Source of the DNA: Salisapilia sapeloensis | Taxonomy: Eukaryota; Oomycota; Peronosporomycetes; Peronosporales; Salisapiliaceae | NCBI GenBank assembly: GCA_023334545.1 | Contig: JAADVB010000278.1 | Location: forward strand, 1-22,128 | Reading direction: 5' to 3' | DNA: 22,128 nucleotides | In this document: positions 10,205-19,057 of the stretch, piece after piece | How positions within the stretch are numbered: the first letter of the stretch is position 1 | Layout: every line of letters starts with the position of its first letter | Translations under genes and position numbers: made by a program | Notes under the pieces: generated by a model | Told to the model about the DNA's origin: nothing | Database searches by the model: none | What the model saw: only the letters and a program-made list of their open reading frames with translations

Positions 10205-11191
10205 ATGCATGACATGAGGATCCTAGACTCTGCGCAATGGATGCTGGACTTCGTAACAAGATTTTCAGTCTTTCGGGAAGAAACACCATTGTCTATGTCG
10301 ATTCTATGGGGTCTTCCGGACGAAATTACGCGACAGATTGGCTCGTATCTTGATGGATACGAGCTTTTGAGACTATCTCATACGAATCGACGTGCTTTCC
10401 ACTTACTTCAACACGATCACAATTGGTCTGGTCGACTATTGACGTCAAGTCATAACAGCTACAAGACTGCGAAAGAAAGATACTTGAGATCAAAGGTATT
10501 TTTATTCACTTGTAAAGATGGCGGATCGGCCATTGGTACGCCATCGCTTGGATTTACGTCTCGAAACTATTTGGTCGATCAAAAGTATGCGTTTTCCTTT
10601 GATATGTGGTTCAGTCTTACGGATTCGAATCCAAATGACCATGGTGGTGTACTACTTGGTGCACAAGATACCGACTTTCGTGATCCAATGCTACCGGATA
10701 GCTATGCTATATTTGCTCATATAGATAGTCATCTCCAGCTTCATTGCAGTTGCCTAGACCAGGAAGCAAATGCGATGATTACAAAGTCGCCTCTAGCTCC
10801 AGGTGTCTGGTACCACGTAACACTAACTTACTTTAACGGCAAGCAGTGTGTCTATTTGAATGGAAACTTGGTCAAAACAAACACTGGCAAGTTGAATCCT
10901 GCATGGGCATCGTTATACTACATGCAGCTTGGTCAAGGGTGCCGATTGGACATGAACGATCAAGAAGGTCGACCGAAATGGCACAGGTTTGGCGGTCTGC
11001 TGAATGACTTTCGCATTTGGACTGTGGAGCTAACGGCAGATAATGCCCAAAAGCTGTATCTCGGTGACGACAAGATTAATGTGGCTCCCCGCTTCCAGCT
11101 GCAGCCACAGTGCACACAATACTGGAAGTTTAACGTTAGTCAGACGTCTAGCACTCGACCTCTTGAAAAGTTAGCCAAGCGAGCTGTCTAA
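10205..11191 (+). CDS. F-box protein with a C-terminal laminin-G/concanavalin-A-like domain
   Basis: A single-exon gene of up to 328 residues. An F-box-like motif lies at about 34-75: LWGLPDEITRQIGSYLDGYE, then LLRLSHTNRRAFHLL. A beta-sandwich typical of LamG/ConA-like domains follows from about 105 to 290: YAFSFDMWFSLTD, WYHVTLTYFNGKQCVYLNGN (202-221) and GGLLNDFRIWTVELTADNAQ. F-box proteins connect substrates to an SCF ubiquitin ligase through SKP1. The LamG-like half would then be the substrate- or glycan-recognising part, by analogy with F-box proteins carrying sugar-binding sandwiches; this pairing is inference. An in-frame ATG at 10295 (Met 31) lies just before the F-box and may be the true start, because the first 30 residues show no features. 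There is no signal peptide. Confidence 0.8.
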   Translation: MHDMRILDSAQWMLDFVTRFSVFREETPLSMSILWGLPDEITRQIGSYLDGYELLRLSHTNRRAFHLLQHDHNWSGRLLTSSHNSYKTAKERYLRSKVFLFTCKDGGSAIGTPSLGFTSRNYLVDQKYAFSFDMWFSLTDSNPNDHGGVLLGAQDTDFRDPMLPDSYAIFAHIDSHLQLHCSCLDQEANAMITKSPLAPGVWYHVTLTYFNGKQCVYLNGNLVKTNTGKLNPAWASLYYMQLGQGCRLDMNDQEGRPKWHRFGGLLNDFRIWTVELTADNAQKLYLGDDKINVAPRFQLQPQCTQYWKFNVSQTSSTRPLEKLAKRAV

Positions 11192-12007
11192 ATCCACCAA
11201 AGTCTTATTTGATTGATTCGAAAGCAGCTTGAGCTGCTACGACAGATAACCTCAATGAATCCAGTATCAACTACTAGCGCATTCTGCGACGAATATGTAG
11301 ATAGCTATTGAAACTTATAAACAAATACAAATAAAGGAATCCTATTCCTTGTAGAAATTTTATAGTTATTCGACTCCTCGATGACTATAGTAGGATTCGT
11401 GCATTGATGTTGGACCATGGTCAAACACAGTCACGTCGATTTCTTGTCGGGTAAATGCTACCTTAGATCAAAATTCTATAGTCGAAAATGGAGTATCAAG
11501 AAAACGACTCGCGACATTTTTCTTTGTGAAACTAGAGTTGGAGATAGTGGTGTGGAATTTGCTACGCTAAATGCGGGGCTAGTATCCAGGAATTACGTCG
11601 ATGCAAGCCATGGAGTGGCTAGCGAATGATCTATGCAGCATCGTACACAACGAGCGAGGAATTAAATCGCACAAATGGAGAAAAAACTATTTTATTGATA
11701 TAGCATTCGGAGAAGTAGACGAACGCGCGTAACTATATACACAGATATAGTTTGCTGTATAGTGCAGTTTTCTTGTCCTGGATCGCGTCAATGATGTCGT
11801 ACTCGTATTTAAGAAATGCGCTTCCAATTGTAATTCGTATACAAATAAATGTAATAAATTTGCGTGCGGTAAGCTGGCGACTCTACGTGGCATGGCAAAA
11901 TTCATTCCGATCACAAGGAATTCCCATGACTACTTGTACGTCTACACGAACAGCTACGCTGAAATTCAAAAGAAAGTAAATGAAGAAAACGATTCGCCAT
12001 CGCGATT
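11192..12007. other. Intergenic region between convergent genes, nothing recognised
   Basis: About 815 bp, mostly AT-rich. A short palindrome, GGAATcctATTCC, lies near 11336-11349. The frames at 11417-11629 and 11752-11979 have no recognisable content. It should hold the 3' ends of the F-box gene and of the minus-strand PX gene. Confidence 0.4.
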
Positions 12008-12808
12008 TCACTTGGGGGCTTTGCGCCGCCGAAGCAAGTGGGAACTCTCCTCATCTTCGTCCTCATCCACCTCATAGGCAAATGTGGCAAGGATTGACTC
12101 GGGATGAGTTACGGCGTGTGCGTCAACCGTTTTGCCCTGGAGGTCGTCTCCTGTTAGCTGGGTATCGCAACTGCTCCGTTCCTCTCCCATGCTATTCCTT
12201 TTTGCTTCCGACATAGTAGTAGCGTGGGGTTGGCAGTAAAACATGACGCCGAGGAACTGGCCAAACACCGTCGCACAGGCCGCTTTCCCTTCTTCGCACC
12301 CGTCCCATCGTTTGAGGCACTGGACGCAGGTATGGAGAAAAGTTTGGAGGGCTTCTGCTCGATCGCACAAATCTTCCATGCCGACGTACAACAGCTTTCT
12401 TTTGGGAAAAGGGGCTTCCTTAATCGCATTTTTCATCCTACTACAACCTTCACAAGGTTTTGTCGAGGAGAAAAATGTCGAGGACGAGGTGAGATGACTG
12501 GTTTTAAAAGCCTTGAGGAGGTTCGTTCGTAGGTCAATGTAGTGGTGGAATCGTTTCATCGACCGTGTCTGCAGACTCTTCGATGACGGGAGCGTCACAT
12601 CCATGGCAAAGCGTACATGCCGCGGCTCCTCCGGCGTCTCGACGAGAAAGAAGCCTTGAAAGCGACCATAGAGGTGTGATGTGTTCTGGTCGGAGAATTG
12701 GCGCTGTCGAGCGGGCGGGAGCTGGTCCATCGGTACACCCGCCACCTTTGTCGTCGGTTGATTCGCGGCATTCGCAGGCTTTTCAATGGAGAAACCTGGC
12801 GGTATCAT
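12008..12808 (-). CDS. PX-domain (phosphoinositide-binding) protein
   Basis: A single-exon gene of 266 residues. Residues about 64-165 fit a PX domain. After a beta-rich start (VRFAMDVTLPS) comes RSMKRFHHYIDLRTNLLKAF, the basic helix-1 region with the phosphoinositide-contacting Arg/Phe. A Cys-containing insert (CEGCSRMKNAI) follows, then APFPKRKLL in the place of the Pro-rich loop, and a helical end (LCDRAEALQTFLHTCVQCL). PX domains bring proteins to endosomal or vacuolar membranes by binding PI3P. The N-terminal 60 residues and the acidic C-terminus (VDEDEDEESSHLLRRRKAPK) are low in structure. There is no second recognisable domain. It lies on the same strand as, and 264 bp downstream of, the xylose isomerase; nothing suggests that they work together. 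Confidence 0.72.
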   Translation of the reverse strand: MIPPGFSIEKPANAANQPTTKVAGVPMDQLPPARQRQFSDQNTSHLYGRFQGFFLVETPEEPRHVRFAMDVTLPSSKSLQTRSMKRFHHYIDLRTNLLKAFKTSHLTSSSTFFSSTKPCEGCSRMKNAIKEAPFPKRKLLYVGMEDLCDRAEALQTFLHTCVQCLKRWDGCEEGKAACATVFGQFLGVMFYCQPHATTMSEAKRNSMGEERSSCDTQLTGDDLQGKTVDAHAVTHPESILATFAYEVDEDEDEESSHLLRRRKAPK

Positions 12809-13072
12809 CCTCTTCGCTATTTACGTCTTGTGCGTGTTCGACTGAGCTTAACCGTCCGAAGCGACATAAACGAGCCAGTACAAGGTCTTTACATCTAGAA
12901 ATATAAGCCAATCAACGATGGGTATTTGAGCAATTTTTTTTACTAAAAGGCCAGATGGGTAGGTGAAAAATGGAACATTAAAGGTAAAAGACTGCCGTAA
13001 AAGCCAATCGATATCGCTTTTTTTGAAACGTTTCTGTCTGATACTTTCTTCAATAGCACTTCAACTCTCAAT

Positions 13073-14437
13073 TTACTCGGCATTGGGCGCTCGGAACCAG
13101 TACACTTCAGCTAGCTCTTGCTTGCCAGAGATCTTCTTTGGCTCACCCGCCTTCTTCGCGTGTGCTTCAAGCTCTTCCAAAGTGCACTCTCCCTTCTCGA
13201 CCTTCTGGCCAAGCTCTGACTTCCACGAAGCGTATCGGTCGTCCAGCAGCTTCTGGAGCTTTCCGTCCTCGATGACTTTTACGGCGAGACGCAGGCCACG
13301 AGCGAAGCAGTCCATCGCACCGACGTGAGCGATGAACAAGTCAGACGGGTCAGTCGATTCCCGACGGACCTTGCAGTCAAAGTTGAGTCCACCAGGAGCC
13401 AAGCCGCCGATCTCAATCAGCTTCTTCATCACGAGCATGGCTTTACGGTCATCCATCAAGAACTGGTCCGTGTCCCAGCCGACGAGAGTGTCACCCGTGT
13501 TGCAATCAATTGATCCCAAGTAACCATAGTTGGCGGCGTGGTAGATGTCGAACTCGTAGTCGTGTCCGGCCAAAGTCGTGTGGTTGGGCTCAATGTTCAG
13601 CTTGAAGTCGTTCTGCAGGCCGTACGTCTGGAGGAAGGACATGCACGTGGCAGCATCATAGTCGTACTGGTGCTTCATCGGCTCACGCGGCTTGGGCTCC
13701 AAGAGGAACTGGAAGTTGGCTCCAATCTTCTTCTTGTAGGCCACGACCATCTTGAAGAATGCAGCCATGTGATCAAGTTCCTTCTTCGTGTCCGTGTTCA
13801 GGACGCTCTGGAAGCCTTCACGACCGCCCCAGAAGACAAAGTTCTCAGCTCCGAGCTTTAGTCCGATCTCCATCGTCTTCTTCACGTTGGCGGCAGCACG
13901 AGCGTAGACGTCAATGTCTGGGTTCGTGGAACCTCCGTTCATGAAGCGGACGTTACTGAAGAGGTTGGCAGTGGCCCAGAGGCACTTGACACCCGTCTCC
14001 TGCATCTTCTTCTGGATGTACTCGACGATCTCGTCCAGACGCTCCTGAGTGTCTGCCAAGTTCTCGCCTTCGTTCACGAGGTCGACGTCGTGGAATGTAA
14101 AGTATGGAACACCGAGCTTTTTGAAGAGCTCGAACGCCGCGTCGGCTTTGCACTTGGCAGCTTCCATGGCACGGTCCTTGTTCGAGCCGAGGGAGTTGTT
14201 CTCGAGCGGATGGTTCCATGAACGATCAAAGGTGCCAGGACCGAACGGGTCGGCACCAGTTCCGCAGAACGTGTGCCAGTAGCAGACCGAGAAGCGCATC
14301 CAGTCTTTCATGGACTTGCCCATGATGACTTCTTCCGGGTTGTACTCGTGGTACGCGAGGACGTTCTGGGAGGAACGGCCCTCGTACTTGATGGGCGAGA
14401 CGTCCGGGAAGTATTCTTTCACTTGGTGCTCAGGCAT
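13073..14437 (-). CDS. xylA: Xylose isomerase, class II (eukaryotic, plant-like)
   Basis: A single-exon gene of 454 residues, the normal class II length. It interconverts D-xylose and D-xylulose (and D-glucose and D-fructose) with two divalent metals in a TIM barrel. Key residues are present: catalytic His116 in YFTFHDVDL; Lys249 in LLEPKPREP; metal ligands Glu247, Glu283 and His286 (NIEPNHTTLAGH), Asp311, Asp322 and Asp324 (GWDTDQF), and Asp354 (LNFD). The loop reads GSIDCNTGD. Bacterial and Piromyces enzymes usually have 'DANRGD' there, while plant enzymes have an 'NTGD' ending as here, so it resembles the plant-type eukaryotic branch and not a recent bacterial import. That comparison is from memory. 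The start is the ATG at 14437 (MPEHQVKEYFPDV), because homologues begin a few residues before 'EYFP'; the frame upstream has only a TTG. No signal peptide, so probably cytosolic. Confidence 0.93.
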   Translation of the reverse strand: MPEHQVKEYFPDVSPIKYEGRSSQNVLAYHEYNPEEVIMGKSMKDWMRFSVCYWHTFCGTGADPFGPGTFDRSWNHPLENNSLGSNKDRAMEAAKCKADAAFELFKKLGVPYFTFHDVDLVNEGENLADTQERLDEIVEYIQKKMQETGVKCLWATANLFSNVRFMNGGSTNPDIDVYARAAANVKKTMEIGLKLGAENFVFWGGREGFQSVLNTDTKKELDHMAAFFKMVVAYKKKIGANFQFLLEPKPREPMKHQYDYDAATCMSFLQTYGLQNDFKLNIEPNHTTLAGHDYEFDIYHAANYGYLGSIDCNTGDTLVGWDTDQFLMDDRKAMLVMKKLIEIGGLAPGGLNFDCKVRRESTDPSDLFIAHVGAMDCFARGLRLAVKVIEDGKLQKLLDDRYASWKSELGQKVEKGECTLEELEAHAKKAGEPKKISGKQELAEVYWFRAPNAE

Positions 14438-15235
14438 CTTGTCTTTTTGTTGCTTGGGAAGCAAATTCAGAAATGATAGATGTCCAGCCCGCCGTGCTCA
14501 TCGTTCAACCATACTTCAAGGTCGTGACTTGATCACTCTATGTCTGATAGAAGAAGGAGCTTGAAGTGTGCATAAACCACGATGGCAACGCGGCAGCTTT
14601 GATTGCAGACCACGGTCACCGTATCTTTAGTGGGAACACCTTAGTAGGTACCGCTTTCTCCATAGGTGAAGATACATGGTTGACGTAGTGCTAGACGCTG
14701 GAAGGATATCGACAATGAACAGGAAAGGCATTAAATACGTCGTTGTCCCGTCTCAATATTGGCGTTTGTGTGGTGCCTTCGACTATCTTGAAGTCGGATC
14801 GGCAATCAGCCGGCCTAAACGTTGTTCGAGAGAGGCTGCGTAGACCTTGCATTTCAAGCGATAGCACGCGTCGAAACTGAGTTGGTGCACACGAGTGAAG
14901 GTGCTCGAAAAATTAAGTTTATCACGAAACAAGAGAAGCTTACGCTGCTACAACTCCACCTTTCTGCACGAGCAATCGAGGATTTTCAAAATGTATTTAT
15001 GTACTTGGAAAGTATCTTCGTCCTACCGAAATGAAGTAGATCTTGCTGTAAAGCAAAGGTCATCAATTCAAGCCACCGACAACCAGCTGGAAATGTTATC
15101 TATTTTCGAGCTTTGAAGTTCAATAAAACTATTAATATTAGCTGTTGCGGGTAAAATCTCTTTATAATCATGGCCCTATATAATGACGACTGATGGCAAC
15201 CCAAAAGACCTGTTTGAAATGTACCCATCAACTCG
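14438..15235. other. Intergenic region, nothing recognised
   Basis: About 800 bp upstream of the xylose isomerase and downstream of the next minus-strand gene. It should contain the isomerase promoter. No open frame with recognisable content, repeat or RNA gene was seen. Confidence 0.4.
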
Positions 15236-16438
15236 TCAAACACGTCGATAAGATGCCTCTCGCGGAGACCTTGCTTCCTCCACTTCGTTCGTCGATCCAC
15301 GGATATTTGCCGGCCCACGTCGGTTCATTTCACTTGGTGACGTCGGTCGATACCCAGATCCTTCTTCAACTACGACACCGGGTGCATACATCGCACTAGC
15401 TGGCGGTGCAGTCGCTTGTCCGTACCTTAATTGGTCTTGTTCATTGCCAACAAGCTCATCCATGTGGGACTTCCACCCTTCGAGGTTCAATGGTGGTGCA
15501 GTCTCATCTCGACTGTTTCTTTGTGTGGTCTGGATACGGTGAATGTCCGCCTCGGAAACGCTATGGTTGGAATCCCTTTGACTGTTGCTCGTCGTGTGAT
15601 TTCTCTTCGACTTGCGATAAAGAATAACAACGATACAAGCCACAATAACTATTAATATCGGCAGACCAACTGCAACCAGAATTATCATGCCTTCAGAAAG
15701 AGCAAGCCCATCATCGCAATAGTTGTCTACGACGTTTTCCTCCCAACGCCCTTCCTCGCATGCTCGAATGCACAAGCAGTGTCCATCCTCTCCCACGACA
15801 AACGAAGGAATGTCGCTGTCTCCTGGCAGTTTGTCTACGGTATTCCCTATGCGCCAATGATCATCATCGTCCAGGTGATATACGCTTGTAAAAAACGTGG
15901 ACGATGCAGTTCGCCATCGTTGTCTCCAGTCCGCACAAATAGCATCATCCTGATCGCAGTATTTGAATAATCCCGATTCGTAATAGTTATCTTCGCTTTC
16001 TTTATAGCGAGCTGATTTTATTTCCGGTATAAATCTCAGCGTCTCTTCTGCAACGCAAGCGCCCTTGGGATCCACCACACACTATAAACCAGAAGATGAG
16101 CGTTGAATATAATTACTGGGCATGTACCATACTTTGTTGTTGTCATCGATTAATACACCAAGACATTCTCGACACGTCCGCGGTTGGTCGCATTTTTCAT
16201 CTCCATGCCAAAGGCACGCCTCAACTGTAGACACATCATCTACTGTAGAGCTCTCGTTCGATGAGTTGGGCACAGAAATAATGCCACCTGGAATAGCACC
16301 TAAAGTGCCGCCCGATCCCGCCTGAACGATTATATCGTTCATGTAAACTGGTGAAGGACTTATATATGTGATGTTGCTCGCTGTTGCGGATGGTCTAGGC
16401 AAAGCCTCATTAGCATGGGTAGAGTCTCGACGTGACAT
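15236..16438 (-). CDS. Single-pass membrane protein with Cys-rich outer region, family unknown
   Basis: Exons 16438-16133 and 16081-15236 give 383 residues. They are separated by a 51-bp intron (16132-16082, GTATGG...TTTATAG) whose length is a multiple of three and which contains the in-frame TAG that would otherwise end the protein. Residues about 75-225 are Cys-rich (CDQPRTCREC; CVVDPKGACV; YCDQDDAICADW; HCLCIRACEE; NYCDD), as in disulphide-bonded extracellular domains. A strong transmembrane segment at about 234-257 (MIILVAVGLPILIVIVACIV) is followed by a basic stop-transfer (YRKSKRN). The cytoplasmic tail of ~120 residues is Ser/Arg/Pro-rich and ends in EASYRRV. No signal peptide is visible at the N-terminus (MSRRDSTHANEALPRP). 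An acceptor-like TTTTAG lies just upstream near 16466, so a first exon with the signal peptide may be missing from this model. Function unknown. Confidence 0.68.
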
Positions 16439-17656
16439 GATGGGGTTAGAAGGAGAGTGGATATTCTAAAATACTCTCGTAGGCACAGTGCCTTGGACCT
16501 CGTATGGTGCAAAGGATAGTCATTTCGATAGAGCTCTCCTGTCCACATTTTAAATACCCATCCTTGACAAAGAAAGGGATTTCTCTATTCAAAACTAAGG
16601 AATGAACCCGCCAAGATGAGACATATTTGCAAGCCTCATAAGCCCGATAAGTCAAAAGTTGCATCGATGCAATTGACTGACAACCTTTGATAACTCGAGC
16701 ATACTTTCGTATTCAAGGTTCCTGAAAATACCTTCATCTGATTCAAAATTACTCGGGTAAGTTTCAAGTACAAGTACGTTTCTGTCATACTCGACACACA
16801 TCACGCCTACTGCGCAGGACGAGGCGTCGAATCCAGTCAGTCAAGACCAGCTGTAGTAATGCACTTCGTGTTGGTAACTTGTGCTTTTGATACAACTTTC
16901 GATATCTGCTGCACTTGGATCGTAAAAGTTTTGAAGATTTTCTTGCTTGTCCTGGCCAGACGGCTTAAGCGATGGTGTACATCATTGTCTGTGGAGCCTT
17001 TGTGTAGCTTCAAAGAAGACTGTAGCTGTAAAAACGTAAGTCTTTTGACAAAAAATGACATAAGTATCGTCTAACTGAAGTGTTCCGCAGCCGCCTATCA
17101 ATTGATAGTCGATGGCATTCTGGTTGAAGACTCTTAAGAGCTTTCTGTGGGTGATTGAACTGTATCGTTCAAGATATATTTCTTGAAAGTACAATTATTT
17201 ATAAATAGCTCATCGTGATCTATTCACTTGCTTTTACAAATAAAAGCTTTCGTCATGAACCGATGCATCCACGACTGAATACGATTTTAAGATCTTGGCA
17301 TGGAATATTCTATGCGCATGTATTATTTGAAACAAAATATGTTCGGTATATGCGCCAACGGTTGGAGGAATATACGATGGAGTGGGTTCGCGCGTCCGTG
17401 CTAGCGTAAGCTTTTCACTCTTTTGAAATCCGAATTTTGTAGCCCAGCGCTTCACGCTCGGGGAGCATCTTTAGCAGCGAGTATTAGAGATCTCTGACCG
17501 AACATGAACCGAAGATATTCCGTACAATTCATTTTATCGTGAGAGTTGCCAGGATTCCCTTTGATGCTTCGATCTATTCTGAACGGTGCTTTCGTCCACT
17601 TCGAGGTCCTCATACCAAAACTTGTAACGAGCAACTAGTGAAATCTATCAGCAACA
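16439..17656. other. Intergenic region, no gene recognised
   Basis: About 1.2 kb, AT-rich. It may include an upstream exon of the membrane-protein gene (an acceptor-like GTATTTTAG reads towards it on the minus strand) and the promoter of the LRR gene at its right end. The open frames at 16446-16664, 16859-17074 and 17215-17409 have no features I can name. Confidence 0.35.
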
Positions 17657-18145
17657 ATGAACTTCGTCGGCCTAGAAATCTTTCTAGCGTTTTTTGTGCT
17701 TTTGACATTGGCAGGCACGTATACCAAGAGCATCCGTATTGACCGTCGCGAGTATAAGTCCACAGGCATCGATCATGAAAAGCTGTCCACCATATTCTTT
17801 CTACCCGAGGTAAAAGAAGTGCAAGTAAATCGATGCAAGTTTCACCAACACAGACAGCTTATGTTTCCTGTATTGTAGCGACCTGATGGACAATCAGATC
17901 ACAAAGCTCAACGCAACCCAGTTTCAGCACGTCAATGTTCTGTACAGTAACTTGGAATATACACATCATAAATGAACATCGACTTATGATGCAAATGCAG
18001 CTGGCTGAGTGGTAATCCGATCGCAGAAATATCGGGAACATTTCCGGAACTAAAAGAATTGTAAGTTTGACGTGGCACCGAATTCTGATAAGTAGTGCGC
18101 TTACATAAATTGATGATGAACAGGTACATGAAAGAAACATTTTTT
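17657..18145 (+). pseudogene. Secreted leucine-rich-repeat protein, truncated at its 3' end
   Basis: Exons 17657-17820, 17879-17941, 18001-18060 and a fourth from 18124. The ATG opens with a signal peptide (MNFVGLEIFLAFFVLLTLAG). The spliced frame then reads as LRRs: VKEVVDLMDNQITKL, then NATQFQHVNVLWLSGNPIAE and ISGTFPELKELYMKET, following L..L.L..N.I..L. Exons 2 and 3 are 63 and 60 nt, about one repeat each, and all introns fall in phase 2. Intron 1 fits only with a GC donor (GT|GCAAGT at 17821); a GT donor at 17810 breaks the phase. The fourth exon begins LYMKET and then loses the LRR pattern where the repeat-rich element starts at about 18146. The open frame runs on to 18403 without LRR features. 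I read this as a secreted or cell-surface LRR gene cut short by an insertion, but a short gene with an unusual C-terminus is possible. Confidence 0.55.
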
Positions 18146-18923
18146 GCACGGCTCGGACGAGCAGAGTGGAAGCCGCGCTCGGTCATTACTTGCGCTCGTC
18201 TAAATCGAAGGAGCATCTGCTCACTCATTTTAGAAGAAACAGAGCAAGCTTTGCTCATGTACGAGCAATTTTTAGGTACAGCGAGCAACTCGCCCTCGCT
18301 CGCCTTTTTACGTTTCCATCGGGTGAAAATAGAAGATAAAAATCTATCCTTCGCAACTTTCTATAGTCTACCCTCGTACCAAAATACCTCCATCATATCA
18401 TAAACAAACATAAATGATAAACGGTATGTATTTCGTTGATTCCCTTTGTAGTGGCATTATTTGTTTCTGTCATATCGAAAATATGTACATCTGTATCTTT
18501 GAAAACATATCGATTGCCTCGTCGCCTCTAAACGGCGAGTACGCTGCAGGTATGCGATTTTATCGGATTACTAAAATTGCAGAAATTGTCTTAAAGTATA
18601 AATATATATCCTAATACGTAATAAGCCAATATGTGGGCAAAACCACAAAACGCTTGTTCATATGTCAACCAATCAAATGCTAGAAAAGCGATCAAACAGC
18701 TGCGAACAGCTCCCAAGTGCTCCTATTTTACGAGCAACATTGCTACAACCTTTAAGTGAGACGCGAGCTTTGGGCGAGCAGTTGCTCGTCCCATTTATAT
18801 TGCTCATTGCTTTAACGAGAGCAGAAAATTAGCGATATGGCTGCTCTTTTTCTCTCAATAAAAGAACGGGAGGTAACATTTGGACGAAACGACGCTCGGT
18901 GACAGATTGCTCGTCCGAGGTGC
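18146..18923. mobile_element. Candidate non-autonomous TIR DNA element with subterminal GAGCA/TGCTC repeats
   Basis: The left end at 18146-18163 (GCACGGCTCGGACGAGCA) and the right end at 18908-18923 (TGCTCGTCCGAGGTGC) are inverted copies sharing a perfect 12-bp core, CTCGGACGAGCA, and the outer GCAC. Inside, GAGCA and TGCTC motifs recur in both arms. Examples are around 18210-18300 (GGAGCATCTGCTC, AGAGCAAGCTTTGCTC, GCGAGCAACTCGCCC) and 18720-18850 (GGGCGAGCAGTTGCTCGTCCC, TTGCTC). The centre (about 18400-18650) is AT-rich and non-coding. Short inverted ends with crowded subterminal motifs are typical of non-autonomous hAT or CACTA-type elements. No transposase and no clear target-site duplication are visible, so the exact ends are uncertain. 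Confidence 0.5.
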
Positions 18924-19057
18924 GTCATATGCATGCACGCAACCTTAGGATAGCATATATAATTAAATTTGGTGAAATGAAACGGATGATTTTTGATACG
19001 GACAGGACACTTCCCATTCTCCAAAAGTATGTGGTGTTTGTCTTTACGATCGAAAGT

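Noticed and set aside
11336-11349. Short palindrome GGAATcctATTCC as a transcription terminator
   Set aside because: Too short and isolated, and such hairpin terminators are not expected in a eukaryotic nuclear genome.
12963-13328. Open frames on the + strand across the xylose isomerase (also 13538-13861, 14273-14476)
   Set aside because: These are antisense shadows of a clearly real gene with all catalytic residues on the minus strand.
16859-17074. Plus-strand frame with a hydrophobic, Cys-containing start (MHFVLVTCAFDTTFDICC)
   Set aside because: It looks a little like a signal peptide but has charged and polar breaks and no recognisable mature part, so probably chance.
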